This document shows, in pieces, positions 26,875-35,377 of a stretch of DNA of 64,000 bases. The notes below the pieces were generated by a model. It saw only the letters and a program-made list of their open reading frames with translations. It searched no databases and had not been told where the DNA came from. The translations under genes and the position numbers were made by a program. Each line of letters begins with the position of its first letter. Positions within the stretch are counted from its first letter, which is position 1. This stretch comes from Pelagadaptatus aseana (lineage in GTDB: Bacteria > Pseudomonadota > Gammaproteobacteria > Pseudomonadales > Cellvibrionaceae). The DNA is taken from the NCBI GenBank assembly GCA_040365065.1, contig BAABNI010000004.1, positions 62,001-126,000 of the forward strand, read 5' to 3'.

Positions 26875-27156
26875 TCAGGTCATAACCCCAAACAGGTTGC
26901 GATTATCGTTTGGCTGACGGTTGCCGTAGTTGTTGCCGCGGTTACCGCCCTGACCACGATTTTTCGGCATCAACTTAACTTTTTTGGCAACCAAACCCTT
27001 GTCATCAGCATGGCATTCAAATTCCACTGTGACACCGGGCTTGAGGTATTGGCAATTCTCCAAATTGGCCTTGCGAACCATAATATCCGGACCATTGCCA
27101 TTCGATAGAAAACCGTAGTTTTTATCTTTGAACCATTTTTTAACCGTAGTTTGCAA
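26875..27156 (-). CDS. Cold-shock domain protein with Gly/Asn/Arg tail
   Basis: A 93-residue nucleic-acid-binding protein. Residues 1-65 are a divergent cold-shock domain (VKKWFKDKNYGFLSNGNG carries the RNP1-like aromatic patch; VTVEFECHADDKGLVAKKV follows). The tail (about 66-93) is rich in Gly, Asn and Arg and is an added disordered RNA-binding extension. Start is TTG 27156 with GAGGA about 6 nt upstream; no ATG fits. A leader of up to several hundred bases is possible, as in other cold-shock genes. Confidence 0.85.
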   Translation of the reverse strand: MQTTVKKWFKDKNYGFLSNGNGPDIMVRKANLENCQYLKPGVTVEFECHADDKGLVAKKVKLMPKNRGQGGNRGNNYGNRQPNDNRNLFGVMT

Positions 27157-27769
27157 ATCAATTCCTCACTGCAGAAGAAACATACACATTCAAACAAACC
27201 GCATGAATGCACTAACTATCAACACTGTTCCAAACAAAAAAATTCCAAAAGAACCTGTAAATAGATATTGAAATAACCGAATGAAAGACCGCATAAAACG
27301 GGCTTAATCAAGGGTGGTAAAACAAAAACACAGTATTAATTAAAAAATATACGATTACTCAAAAAATACCAGTGAATAAGATCCATCTTTTTTCATGTCA
27401 TGTCAGAAGCCGATAAATTTATTCTTGGGCTCAATCGGATAAACCACTCTGAGCATAAAAATGCTTGATTCATAAGCAAGTCGGCAACCAAAGGGGTTTG
27501 CCAGTAAAGCATCCGGACACATTTAAAGCAGAAGATAGTAAAATGCTAACAGGCTTTTTATAAAACTCCAAGGTAAAAACCAGTCATAAAGTGCCGCTTC
27601 TTTAATCAAAACACTTCCATTACGACATCGAAAACCACATCAATACCTAATGGTATTGATACGCAATACAGCGTATAACGGTTTTATTCCATTGCAGCCA
27701 ATCAAGTGCTGCCCGGACAACTTTTTACAGCAACATTACTGCAACCACCACCAGCTAAATACAATCATT
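27157..27769. other. AT-rich intergenic region between csp and moeA
   Basis: About 610 bp without a supported gene. The left part would contain the promoter and leader of the divergent cold-shock gene; the right part the moeA promoter. It is clearly richer in A and T than its neighbours. The only strong structure is the inverted repeat at 27639-27660. An open frame from 27650 to moeA is not conserved-looking and has no ribosome site. Confidence 0.6.
27639..27660. promoter_or_regulatory. Inverted repeat upstream of moeA
   Basis: Perfect 9-bp arms (ATCAATACC and GGTATTGAT) around TAAT, 110 bp before the moeA start. It could be an operator or RNA hairpin. It does not match a ModE or FNR consensus that I know. 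Confidence 0.45.
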
Positions 27770-29032
27770 ATGGACTTTTGTAACACCGGCACCATGATGC
27801 CCTTCGAGGAGGCCAGAGCCCATCTGGCCAACGCCATCACTCCGATTAAAGACACTGTCGAGGTACCCATTGGCAGCGCTCTGGATCGCATTCTGGCACA
27901 AGACATTCTCAGCCCGATACAGGTGCCCGGCTACGATAACTCGGCCATGGACGGTTACGCCGTTCGTGCGAAAGATCTGCAAAACCACGATACCCTGACA
28001 CTGATCGGTAAATCCTTTGCAGGCACCCCCTACGAAGGTCGCATAAATCCAGGCCAGTGCGTTCGCATCATGACCGGAGCCAAATTGCCGGACGATGCCG
28101 ACACGGTCATCATGCAGGAGAACACCAACGCTCAGGGTGATACCGAAATTGGCGACCAGATTATTTTCAGCGGCGATATCCGTCCCGGCAGTAACATCCG
28201 TCGCGCCGGCGAAGACATCGACACCGGCCATCGAATTCTTGCCAAAGGTAAGCGTTTGTCACCGGCCGATATTGGCCTGTTGGCTTCCGTAGGCATAGCC
28301 CAAGTCACCGTATTTCGCGCTGTCAAAGTCGGCATTTTTTCTACCGGAGATGAATTGCGTAGACCAGGCCAGCCACTCGATCCGGGCTGCATCTATGAAA
28401 GCAATCGGTTTGTTGTCATGGCCATACTGCAAAGATTGGGTGCTGACATTGTCGACTTCGGCATTATTGAAGACAATCCCCAAGCGCTTGAAAAAGCCTT
28501 TATCGATGCCGCCCAACAGTGCGACGCGGTAGTGTCTTCCGGTGGGGTATCCGTCGGTGAGGCCGATTACACCAAAGACATTCTCGACAAGCTGGGCTCG
28601 GTAGGTTTCTGGAAAGTTGCCATCAAACCGGGCAAACCCTTTGCTTTCGGCACCATCGGCAATATTGCCACCGATGGCAGTTACTTTTTTGGTCTGCCGG
28701 GCAACCCGGTCTCTGCCACTGTCACCTTTCACCAATTGGCGCTGCCTGTCTTGCAAAAGCTTGCCGGCGAAAGGGTTAGCGAGCCTCTGAGTATTCAGGC
28801 AATCGCCAGCGCCGACATTCGCAAATCACCCGGCAGGCTGGATTTCCAACGCGGCAATCTGACGCCCAACGAAGAAGGACAGCTGCACGTGGCAACAACA
28901 GGCCAGCAAGGTTCCGGGATCCTGTCTTCGATCAGTAAAGCCGATTGCTATCTGATACTGGAAAGGGAACAAGGCAATCACCGCCAGGGCGACACGATTA
29001 ACGTTCAACCCTTTGACCGCTGGCTGGTGTAA
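27770..29032 (+). CDS. moeA: Molybdopterin molybdenumtransferase
   Basis: Inserts molybdenum into adenylated molybdopterin, the last step before bis-MGD formation. The 420-residue length (from ATG 27770) and motifs are typical: PGYDNSAMDGYAVRA, RIMTGAKLPDDADTVI, GIFSTGDELRRPGQPL, VVSSGGVSVGEADYTK and FGLPGNPVSATVTF. An open frame extends upstream to 27650 but lacks a ribosome site and family similarity. It belongs functionally with the moa/mod operon 3 kb downstream although transcribed separately. Its stop codon sits in the loop of a hairpin. Confidence 0.96.
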   Translation: MDFCNTGTMMPFEEARAHLANAITPIKDTVEVPIGSALDRILAQDILSPIQVPGYDNSAMDGYAVRAKDLQNHDTLTLIGKSFAGTPYEGRINPGQCVRIMTGAKLPDDADTVIMQENTNAQGDTEIGDQIIFSGDIRPGSNIRRAGEDIDTGHRILAKGKRLSPADIGLLASVGIAQVTVFRAVKVGIFSTGDELRRPGQPLDPGCIYESNRFVVMAILQRLGADIVDFGIIEDNPQALEKAFIDAAQQCDAVVSSGGVSVGEADYTKDILDKLGSVGFWKVAIKPGKPFAFGTIGNIATDGSYFFGLPGNPVSATVTFHQLALPVLQKLAGERVSEPLSIQAIASADIRKSPGRLDFQRGNLTPNEEGQLHVATTGQQGSGILSSISKADCYLILEREQGNHRQGDTINVQPFDRWLV

Positions 29033-29046
29033 CCCCGCACCAGCCA
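29021..29046. terminator. Hairpin over the moeA stop, possible bidirectional terminator
   Basis: TGGCTGGTG (29021-29029) pairs with CACCAGCCA (29038-29046), with the TAA stop in the loop. The convergent chemoreceptor gene ends 14 bp later. The following T-richness is weak, so termination is only likely, not certain. Confidence 0.45.
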
Positions 29047-29059
29047 ATCCCAAAAGTCG

Positions 29060-30661
29060 TTATTTTAAAACTTTAAACTGCGCCACCAGCTCGGTCAGTG
29101 ACTCCACCTCATCATTAATGCTGGATGTAGCCGCAACCACCTTGGCAGCATCATCCCGGGTTTCACTGGAGACACTGGATATATTGACCACTCGCTGATC
29201 GATATCCACAGCCACCTGGCTTTGCTCCTCTGCAGCGGTGGCAATCAGTATGTTCATTTGCGAGATGGTATCCACCGCTGACAGAATGTTGGCCAATGCA
29301 GTCTTGGCCTCTCCGGCCAACGCCACGCTTTGTTCGGCCTCCTGCGAAGTGTTTTCCATTGCCGTAACCGCTTCCAGAGCCTGGGACTGCAGGCGCTCAA
29401 TGATATTGGAAATTTCCTGAGTTGAATCCTGGGTACGCTGGGCCAGGGTTCTTACCTCATCGGCAACCACCGCAAAACCGCGACCATGCTCGCCGGCTCT
29501 GGCAGCCTCAATAGCGGCATTGAGTGCCAGCAGATTGGTTTGCTCGGCAACACCGGTAATGACTTCCAACACACTGCCGACCTGACTGGTTTCCTGCTGC
29601 AAACTGGTCAATACATCGGAGGTTCGATGCAAATTGCCCGACATGGCGTTAATTTGCGACACCGCCCGACTCACCGTTTCATCGCTGGCCTTGGCCAGCG
29701 TATCTGCCGCTTTAGCTGCTTCCGCCGCCTCCGCCGAATTCGACGCCACTTCATTTACGGTGGCCGCCATCTCGGTCATGGCAGAAGCAACCTGATCAAT
29801 CTCGGTATACTGGCGATTCACCCCGGCATCGGTTTCCTCAGTGGCCTCCACCACCGATCTGACATGTTGCTTGGTGCTGTTGACTGAAGACAGCACACTG
29901 CCAGCCAACTGGCTGATGTGATCCGACATATCATTGAATGACGAATACATCTTACCGACCTCATTATCGGTATGAGTGATGTTGAATCGATGGGTAAAAT
30001 CGCCATCACCCACTTCAGCCAAGCGGCGCTGCAACCGGCCAATATTTTCCATCAGCATGGCCATACCAAAAGCCCTGCCCATCAGCACCAGAAACAGAAT
30101 GCCAAGAATACAGATAAACGCCCCGGTCAATAATTTGCTGGTGGTTTCACTGGATGCCCGTGTCAGCATGCCTACGGCTTTGTTCATTTCCTTGAGAATA
30201 ACCGGGGAGGTACGCTTAAGCTCCTGGGTATTGGCTGCGCTCTGATCCTTCAGGTAACTCTCCAACAGGCGCTTGTAATCTACCCACAGGCGCCCAACAA
30301 CATCCATCTGCTTCAGAATGGCCTGATCTGTTATCGGATTCATACCCTGCTGCGGATCACCCAAAATGATTTTGTCGTGAGAGGTTTCAAACAGTGCCAT
30401 GGTCTTGCGCAACACCGCTTCCTGCTCAACACCGGCACCCACCAGCATCACTTCTTTGGCCATTTTCTGGCTTAGCATCCGCTGCCGCCCTGCCACATTG
30501 ATGGTCTGAGGGTCGATGGCCATACTCATATAAAGCATCACCGCCGAAGCCGCCGCCAACACAAAAATCAAAGCATAGGAAAGTAGAAACTGACTGTTGA
30601 GGGTTTTACAACCAACGGCTCTTAAGACCGTATCCGCCAGTTTGGCAAAAAACATTTGCAT
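29060..30661 (-). CDS. Methyl-accepting chemotaxis protein with PilJ-type sensor domain
   Basis: A 533-residue inner-membrane chemoreceptor. TM1 is about 26-47 and TM2 about 177-198 (GAFICILGILFLVLMG), framing a periplasmic PilJ-type domain. This starts with NVAGRQRMLSQKMAK (55-69), the conserved helix that in McpN- and NarX-type sensors lines the nitrate site. A HAMP segment and the signalling hairpin follow, with the tip EQTNLLALNAAIEAARAGE and methylation helices. Nitrate sensing is inferred from the domain and from the molybdenum and nitrate gene context. It is convergent with moeA and monocistronic. Confidence 0.9.
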   Translation of the reverse strand: MQMFFAKLADTVLRAVGCKTLNSQFLLSYALIFVLAAASAVMLYMSMAIDPQTINVAGRQRMLSQKMAKEVMLVGAGVEQEAVLRKTMALFETSHDKIILGDPQQGMNPITDQAILKQMDVVGRLWVDYKRLLESYLKDQSAANTQELKRTSPVILKEMNKAVGMLTRASSETTSKLLTGAFICILGILFLVLMGRAFGMAMLMENIGRLQRRLAEVGDGDFTHRFNITHTDNEVGKMYSSFNDMSDHISQLAGSVLSSVNSTKQHVRSVVEATEETDAGVNRQYTEIDQVASAMTEMAATVNEVASNSAEAAEAAKAADTLAKASDETVSRAVSQINAMSGNLHRTSDVLTSLQQETSQVGSVLEVITGVAEQTNLLALNAAIEAARAGEHGRGFAVVADEVRTLAQRTQDSTQEISNIIERLQSQALEAVTAMENTSQEAEQSVALAGEAKTALANILSAVDTISQMNILIATAAEEQSQVAVDIDQRVVNISSVSSETRDDAAKVVAATSSINDEVESLTELVAQFKVLK

Positions 30662-30815
30662 TGAGTGGACCTCCTGAAACTAAACATTCTCCCTGCCGTA
30701 GATGTCGGCCATTGGCTTTACTTCTTGAAGCCGACGGAAGAAAAACAACGACTGAGCAATATCAAACCTGCTAGAGCAATAAACACCCCTCACAGGCTGA
30801 GCAGCTGTATAAAAT

Positions 30816-30829
30816 CTGATCCACATCAA
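30816..30829. promoter_or_regulatory. FNR/Anr-type box
   Basis: CTGATCCACATCAA matches the FNR/Anr consensus TTGAT-N4-ATCAA at nine of ten positions. Its centre is about 60 bp before the ATG at 30885, consistent with activation from -41.5 of a short-leader transcript. It implies low-oxygen control of the downstream gene. Confidence 0.55.
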
Positions 30830-30884
30830 CAATTAATTTTACCCAATCCGGAACAATAGACCTCGTTTCCATATGGGTATAATT

Positions 30885-31265
30885 ATGACTACAGAAAAGG
30901 ACGAGAAACCTCTTGTCTATGCCTGTTCCGGCTGTTCCAACGTGGCACAGACTGCCAACGATATGGCGCTGAGCATGAATACTTCCGGTGCCGCGGAGAT
31001 GTCCTGTGTTGCCGGGGTTGGCGGTAACGTTAAACACATGATAGACAAGGCCAGATCAGGGCGCGACATTATTGCCATCGACGGCTGTTCCCACCACTGC
31101 ATCAAACGCTGCTTAGAAGACAAAGGGATTGAGCCCAGTTTTCACTTCGAATTGACCGCCATGGGGATTACCGATGATGACAGCAAACCCGTCAGTCTGA
31201 TCGAGAGCTCCAAAGCACTGAAAACCATCCACATGGCTTGCGGTCTGGCTTCGGCTTATCACTAG
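30885..31265 (+). CDS. DGC-domain putative zinc-binding protein
   Basis: A 126-residue Cys-rich cytoplasmic protein of the DGC (PF08859-like) family. Cys motifs visible are YACSGCSN near the start, SCVAGVGG, and DGCSHHCIKRCLE with three Cys and two His; the last gives the family its name. It probably binds zinc or another metal; the reaction is unknown. ATG 30885 or ATG 30873 (four residues more) are both possible. It lies between the chemoreceptor and moeB, and an FNR-type box stands before it. Confidence 0.8.
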   Translation: MTTEKDEKPLVYACSGCSNVAQTANDMALSMNTSGAAEMSCVAGVGGNVKHMIDKARSGRDIIAIDGCSHHCIKRCLEDKGIEPSFHFELTAMGITDDDSKPVSLIESSKALKTIHMACGLASAYH

Positions 31266-31273
31266 AAGATTGT

Positions 31274-32020
31274 TCAGGCGCCACACACCTGACATTCCGG
31301 CCGCTTGCGCACGCCTATCTGCTTAAAATCCATTCTCAGAATATCCACCAGACATAATTTGTTGTGGCAGGGTTCACCAATACCTGCAAGCAACTTCAGG
31401 GCTTCTGCCGCCTGCAATGCTCCCACCACGCCGACGACTGGGCTGAACACACCTGCTTGTGAGCAGCTGAGTTGATCGCCACCGATCATATGACTGAAGC
31501 ACTGGTAACAGGCACTGCCGTCTTGCATATCCAGCGTTATCAACTGTCCCTCAAAACGAATGGCCGCACCGGACACCAGCGGCGTAGAGCTTTGATAACA
31601 GAGACGATTTAACAGATTGCGGGTATCCAGATTGTCGCTGCAATCGAGCACCACATCGGCACGCTTAATCAACTCAACATGGGATTCACTGAAAAACTCC
31701 GGCACCAAATCGAGATTCAGCTCCGGGTTCAAAGGCTTCAAACGCTGCGCTGCCGAAGCCACCTTTTCCTGCCCCAGACTGGTATCGGTGTGCAGCACCT
31801 GACGATGCAAGTTACTCAACTCGACCTGATCACCATCCACCAGAGTGATCTGGCCCACCCCGGCAGCCGCCAGATAAGGGGCTGCCCCGCATCCCAGACC
31901 GCCGGCCCCCACAACCAGTACCGAGGCGTGATGGATGCGAAGTTGCGCTGCTTCATCCATGTTCGGCAGCAACAGATGACGACTGAAACGCTGTAATTGA
32001 TCGTCCGTTAAATGAGTCAT
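31274..32020 (-). CDS. moeB: Molybdopterin-synthase adenylyltransferase / ThiF-HesA family
   Basis: Adenylates the C-terminal Gly-Gly of MoaD so that it can be charged with sulfur. The 248-residue protein has RYSRH-like start FSRHLLLPNMDEAAQ, nucleotide loop VVGAGGLGCGAAPYL, VDGDQVELSNLHRQ, the catalytic Asp-containing DCSDNLDTR, and zinc Cys pairs in SACYQCF and RPECQVC. MoaD at 34998 ends in Gly-Gly, so the partner is present. I chose ATG 32020; frames open to 32047. A role as ThiF is an alternative, but context favours Moco. Confidence 0.9.
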   Translation of the reverse strand: MTHLTDDQLQRFSRHLLLPNMDEAAQLRIHHASVLVVGAGGLGCGAAPYLAAAGVGQITLVDGDQVELSNLHRQVLHTDTSLGQEKVASAAQRLKPLNPELNLDLVPEFFSESHVELIKRADVVLDCSDNLDTRNLLNRLCYQSSTPLVSGAAIRFEGQLITLDMQDGSACYQCFSHMIGGDQLSCSQAGVFSPVVGVVGALQAAEALKLLAGIGEPCHNKLCLVDILRMDFKQIGVRKRPECQVCGA

Positions 32021-32171
32021 AGAAGTTACCCGGTGCAAATTTACCAACTCATTATTACGAATCAGCCAAAATTATCTGTACGAATTAATCCAATAATATT
32101 AACGATAAAGCGATAGCGGGAAAACCGGGCTTGGTACATAATAAAAAGCACTATTAACGCCGAAGCCTTTA

Positions 32172-32304
32172 AATCTAAGTTCCTGCCAACAGGGAATAGG
32201 ATTTACTGGCCGTGATTGATGCTCAGGCAGCTAAAGCTCTCAGAGCAAACAGATCGCCAGGGTTGATCCGGGAAACCGGGCGGCCTCCCGCATTTGGAAA
32301 GGCA
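32172..32304 (+). ncRNA. Moco (molybdenum cofactor) riboswitch
   Basis: The leader of moaA carries the conserved blocks of the Moco RNA motif: CTGGCCGTGA (32206-32215), ATGCTC, GCCAGGG, a variable hairpin (CCGGGAAACCGG) and then GCCTCCCGCATTTGGAAAGG (32283-32302). The order and sequence agree closely with my memory of the E. coli moaA leader. The last block contains the GGAAAGG ribosome site, so ligand binding would hide translation of moaA. It heads the whole moaA-modC unit. Confidence 0.92.
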
Positions 32305-32310
32305 AATACA

Positions 32311-33372
32311 ATGTTGATCGAAAGCTATACGCTGGAGGACCGCCCAGAGCAGTCTGACAGTCATAATGGCCTTGAGCTGTTTGATACTACTGAGTCCACC
32401 ACTCTGACGGACAGTTACAAACGACGTTTTACCTATTTACGTCTATCCATCACCGATGTCTGCAACTTCCGCTGTAACTACTGTCTGCCCGATGGCTATT
32501 GCCATGAGGGCGACAAGGCGCACCTGAGTCTGGATGAAATCCGTACCGTCGCAGCCGCCTTTGCCAAGGCCGGTACCCGCAAGATTCGTATTACCGGGGG
32601 CGAGCCCACCCTGCGCAAGGATCTGCCCGAGATCATTCGCATCTGTAAACAGACGCCGGGTATTGAAAAGGTGGCGTTGACCACCAACGGTTACAAACTC
32701 ACCAAACAAATTGACGAACTGCTCGACTGTGGCCTCGATGCCCTCAACATCAGCATGGACAGCCTGCGCCCGGAAACCTTCCAGCTGATCACCGGTCACG
32801 ACAAACTCGATGAAATCAAACAGGCCATGGCCATGGCGTTTGAACGCGGGTTTACCAACATCAAGATCAATGCGGTTCTGATGAAAGAGTACAACCTGGG
32901 CGAACTTCAGGCGTTTCTGGATTTCGTCAGAGACACCCCCATCAGCCTGCGCTTTATTGAAGTCATGCAGACCGGCGACAACCAGCAATTTTTCAATGCC
33001 CAGCACGTCAGTGGCGAAGTGATTCAGGAGCAACTCATTGCACAGGGGTGGCAGCCCGTGATGCGAGACGCCGACGCCGGCCCCGCCAAAGAATTTACTC
33101 ACCCGGATCATCAGGGGCGCATTGGTCTGATCATGCCCTACAGCAAAAACTTCTGTGCCAGCTGTAATCGCTTAAGAGTCGCCTCCAACGGCAAACTGCA
33201 CCTGTGCCTGTTTGGCGACAGCAATATTGATCTGCGGCCATTACTGGGCCAACGGGACAGCGACCAGCTGGCGGCGTACCTGCACCAAGCGGTGGCTGGA
33301 AAAAAGGAAAGCCACCTGCTGCACGATCAGGAAACCGGTTTGACGCGCAATCTGGCGATGCTTGGGGGCTGA
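32311..33372 (+). CDS. moaA: GTP 3',8-cyclase
   Basis: Radical SAM enzyme for the first step of Moco synthesis. The protein (353 aa from ATG 32311) has the N-terminal cluster CNFRCNYC, the RITGGEPTLR motif, and the C-terminal second cluster FCASCNRLRVASNGKLHLC. The Gly-Gly tail at the very end (MLGG) matches the catalytic GG of MoaA. Earlier in-frame starts (GTG 32212) fall inside the riboswitch and are rejected. First gene of the nine-gene operon; mobA follows after 2 bp. Confidence 0.96.
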   Translation: MLIESYTLEDRPEQSDSHNGLELFDTTESTTLTDSYKRRFTYLRLSITDVCNFRCNYCLPDGYCHEGDKAHLSLDEIRTVAAAFAKAGTRKIRITGGEPTLRKDLPEIIRICKQTPGIEKVALTTNGYKLTKQIDELLDCGLDALNISMDSLRPETFQLITGHDKLDEIKQAMAMAFERGFTNIKINAVLMKEYNLGELQAFLDFVRDTPISLRFIEVMQTGDNQQFFNAQHVSGEVIQEQLIAQGWQPVMRDADAGPAKEFTHPDHQGRIGLIMPYSKNFCASCNRLRVASNGKLHLCLFGDSNIDLRPLLGQRDSDQLAAYLHQAVAGKKESHLLHDQETGLTRNLAMLGG

Positions 33373-33374
33373 AC

Positions 33375-33941
33375 TTGAGCCAGCTGAATACCCTTGGCGT
33401 CGTTCTTGCGGGCGGCCAGTCATCGCGCATGGGCACAGACAAAGCCCTGCTGTGCGTCAATGGCAGGAACCAGATGGATCGCAGCCGGGAATGGCTGCTG
33501 CAAGCCGGTTGTGATGCCGTGGTGATCAGCCGCAACACCCCGGATATCTCACACACCATCGCCGACCAGTACACCAATCAGGGCCCTCTTGGCGGGATTC
33601 ACGCCGTCGTCAAAGCACACCCCCAAGCCAAGGCCTTTCTGATTCTGCCGGTGGACATGCCCCAGCTGGGTGTTCCCCTGTTACAGCAATTAATGCAGCA
33701 GCCCCATTCCTGCTTTTATCAAGACAGTCTGTTTCCCTGCCTGATCCACAACTCAGCAGAACTGGTCACGCAATTGGAACAGCGGCTCGACAGCGATCAA
33801 CTGCGAGTCAAACCCTTCCTGAAGGCTATTGGCGCCAACGCCATAACCAGCAGTCAGATGGAACAGTTGCAAAACACCAACACCCCGGCCGAATGGCAGG
33901 CCGCGGTCAATCCTTCTCACACCCCTTCAACGACTGAATAA
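33375..33941 (+). CDS. mobA: Molybdenum cofactor guanylyltransferase
   Basis: Transfers GMP to Mo-molybdopterin to make MGD, needed by the NasA-type enzyme. The 188-residue protein begins with the nucleotide loop VLAGGQSSRMGTDKALL; GPLGGIHAVVKAH and LPVDMPQLGVPLL follow. Start is TTG 33375, 2 bp after the moaA stop, implying coupled translation. The length is normal. Confidence 0.93.
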   Translation: MSQLNTLGVVLAGGQSSRMGTDKALLCVNGRNQMDRSREWLLQAGCDAVVISRNTPDISHTIADQYTNQGPLGGIHAVVKAHPQAKAFLILPVDMPQLGVPLLQQLMQQPHSCFYQDSLFPCLIHNSAELVTQLEQRLDSDQLRVKPFLKAIGANAITSSQMEQLQNTNTPAEWQAAVNPSHTPSTTE

Positions 33942-33956
33942 ACAACGAGGTTTTCC

Positions 33957-34499
33957 ATGGGCGGCCACGTAGCCAAACAATTGATTCCCCTACAGGTTGC
34001 GGTACTGACCGTTTCCGACACCCGCGATGAATCCACCGACACCTCAGGGCAAACTCTGGTCAGACTGCTGACCGATGCCGGCCACACCATCAACGACAAG
34101 GTGATCATCAAAGACGACATCTATCAGATCCGTGCTCACATCTCCCGCTGGATTGCCAGCGACACCACGCAGGTAGTGTTGGTTACCGGCGGCACAGGAT
34201 TCACCGGGCGCGACAGTACCCCGGAAGCCGTCACCCCGCTGCTGGATAAAATCGTCGAAGGCTTTGGTGAAGTGTTCCGTGCAGAATCCATGAAAAAAAT
34301 TGGCACCTCCACCATTCAGTCGCGGGCGCTGGCGGGTCTCAGCAACGGCACTTTGATCTTTTGTATGCCCGGCAGCACCGGCGCCTGTAAAGACGCCTGG
34401 GAAATCATCGAGAGCCAGATTGATGCTCGACACGCGCCGTGCAACTTTGTCCCACAACTCAAAAACATCGACGTCGAACTGTGCTTCGGACGCGACTGA
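33957..34499 (+). CDS. moaB: Molybdenum cofactor biosynthesis protein B (MoaB/Mog family)
   Basis: A 180-residue member of the MoaB/MogA family that binds and adenylates molybdopterin. Visible are AVLTVSDTRDESTDTSGQ at the N-terminus and the MPT-binding block VTGGTGFTGRDSTPEAV, then LAGLSNGTLIFCMPGSTGAC. Gene order beside moaC favours MoaB; MogA activity cannot be excluded, since no separate mogA is seen. It starts 15 bp after mobA. Confidence 0.93.
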   Translation: MGGHVAKQLIPLQVAVLTVSDTRDESTDTSGQTLVRLLTDAGHTINDKVIIKDDIYQIRAHISRWIASDTTQVVLVTGGTGFTGRDSTPEAVTPLLDKIVEGFGEVFRAESMKKIGTSTIQSRALAGLSNGTLIFCMPGSTGACKDAWEIIESQIDARHAPCNFVPQLKNIDVELCFGRD

Positions 34500-34515
34500 A
34501 CAAGAGAGCCCTGCC

Positions 34516-35001
34516 ATGTCACTGACTCATATTGATCAACACGGTGCCGCCAGCATGGTGGATGTTTCTGATAAAGACGAAACCGCTCGCGAAGCACGTG
34601 CCTTTGCCCGCATTCGTATGCAGCCATCCACACTGGAGCTGGTGAAAAATAACGGCCTGAAAAAAGGCGACGTACTGGCTACGGCTCGCATCGCCGGAAT
34701 TCAGGCCGCCAAACAATGCTCCAATCTGATTCCCCTGTGCCATCCACTGATGCTGAGCAAGGTCGCTGTTGATTTTGAGCTGAACGAAAGTTTGAGCAGT
34801 ATCGACATTACGTCTTACTGTAAGCTCAAAGGGCAAACCGGTGTTGAAATGGAAGCGCTGACCGCAGCGTCCGTTGCTGCGCTGACCATCTACGACATGT
34901 GCAAGGCCGCCGAACTGACCATGGAAATCGGTGAAGTCCATCTGCTGGAGAAATCCGGCGGCAGGCGCGGACACTATCAACGCGACGAGGAACAAGCATG
35001 A
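34516..35001 (+). CDS. moaC: Cyclic pyranopterin monophosphate synthase
   Basis: Converts the MoaA product to cyclic pyranopterin monophosphate. The 161-residue protein starts MSLTHIDQHGAASMVDVSDK and holds the conserved LIPLCHPL, GQTGVEMEALTA, IYDMCKA and LLEKSGGRRG blocks. Start ATG 34516 lies 16 bp after moaB; the end overlaps moaD by 4 bp. Confidence 0.95.
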   Translation: MSLTHIDQHGAASMVDVSDKDETAREARAFARIRMQPSTLELVKNNGLKKGDVLATARIAGIQAAKQCSNLIPLCHPLMLSKVAVDFELNESLSSIDITSYCKLKGQTGVEMEALTAASVAALTIYDMCKAAELTMEIGEVHLLEKSGGRRGHYQRDEEQA

Positions 35002-35246
35002 CCCAAATACTGTTTTTCGCCCAACTCCGCGAAGATCTTGGCTGCGACAGCATCGAACTGGATCTGCAACGCCCCTGCTCGGTCACGGAACTGCGCGACC
35101 GCATCGTCGCCGAAAATCCTCAATGGCAGGCCATTTTCAAGCACAGCCTGCTACTGTGTTCGGTCAACCAGACACTGGCCGATTTTAAGGATCTGGTAAC
35201 GCCCGGAGATGAAGTGGCCTTCTTTCCACCTGTGACCGGAGGTTAG
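34998..35246 (+). CDS. moaD: Molybdopterin synthase small subunit
   Basis: An 82-residue ubiquitin-like sulfur carrier. It starts MTQILFFAQLREDLG and ends FFPPVTGG; the terminal Gly-Gly is the thiocarboxylation site acted on by MoeB. It overlaps moaC by 4 bp. Its partner subunit MoaE is the next gene but is separated by a 131-bp gap that contains a repeat. Confidence 0.94.
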   Translation: MTQILFFAQLREDLGCDSIELDLQRPCSVTELRDRIVAENPQWQAIFKHSLLLCSVNQTLADFKDLVTPGDEVAFFPPVTGG

Positions 35247-35314
35247 ATTGTTGCTCCCACTGGTCGCTATTTCCATGGACGGAATGTATGCAGGTTTTGC
35301 AGGAGCAAAAACCT

Positions 35315-35372
35315 GTCAGAATGACAAACTCTAACAATGTCATCCTGACACGCAGTGAAGGATCTCGAAGTA
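35315..35372. repeat. Dispersed inverted repeat copy 2, inside the moa operon
   Basis: GTCAGAATGAC (35315-35325) and GTCATCCTGAC (35339-35349) form an inverted pair with one mismatch, followed by ACGCAGTGAAGGATCTC. It belongs to the same family as 6947-6998 and 43539-43616. A separate small hairpin (CAGGTTTT with AAAACCTG) lies just before. The element splits the otherwise tight moaD-moaE spacing. Confidence 0.68.
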
Positions 35373-35377
35373 AAATC

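Noticed and set aside
32212..32310. N-terminal extension of MoaA
   Set aside because: These bases form the Moco riboswitch; the ribosome site GGAAAGG and the ATG at 32311 fit the family start.
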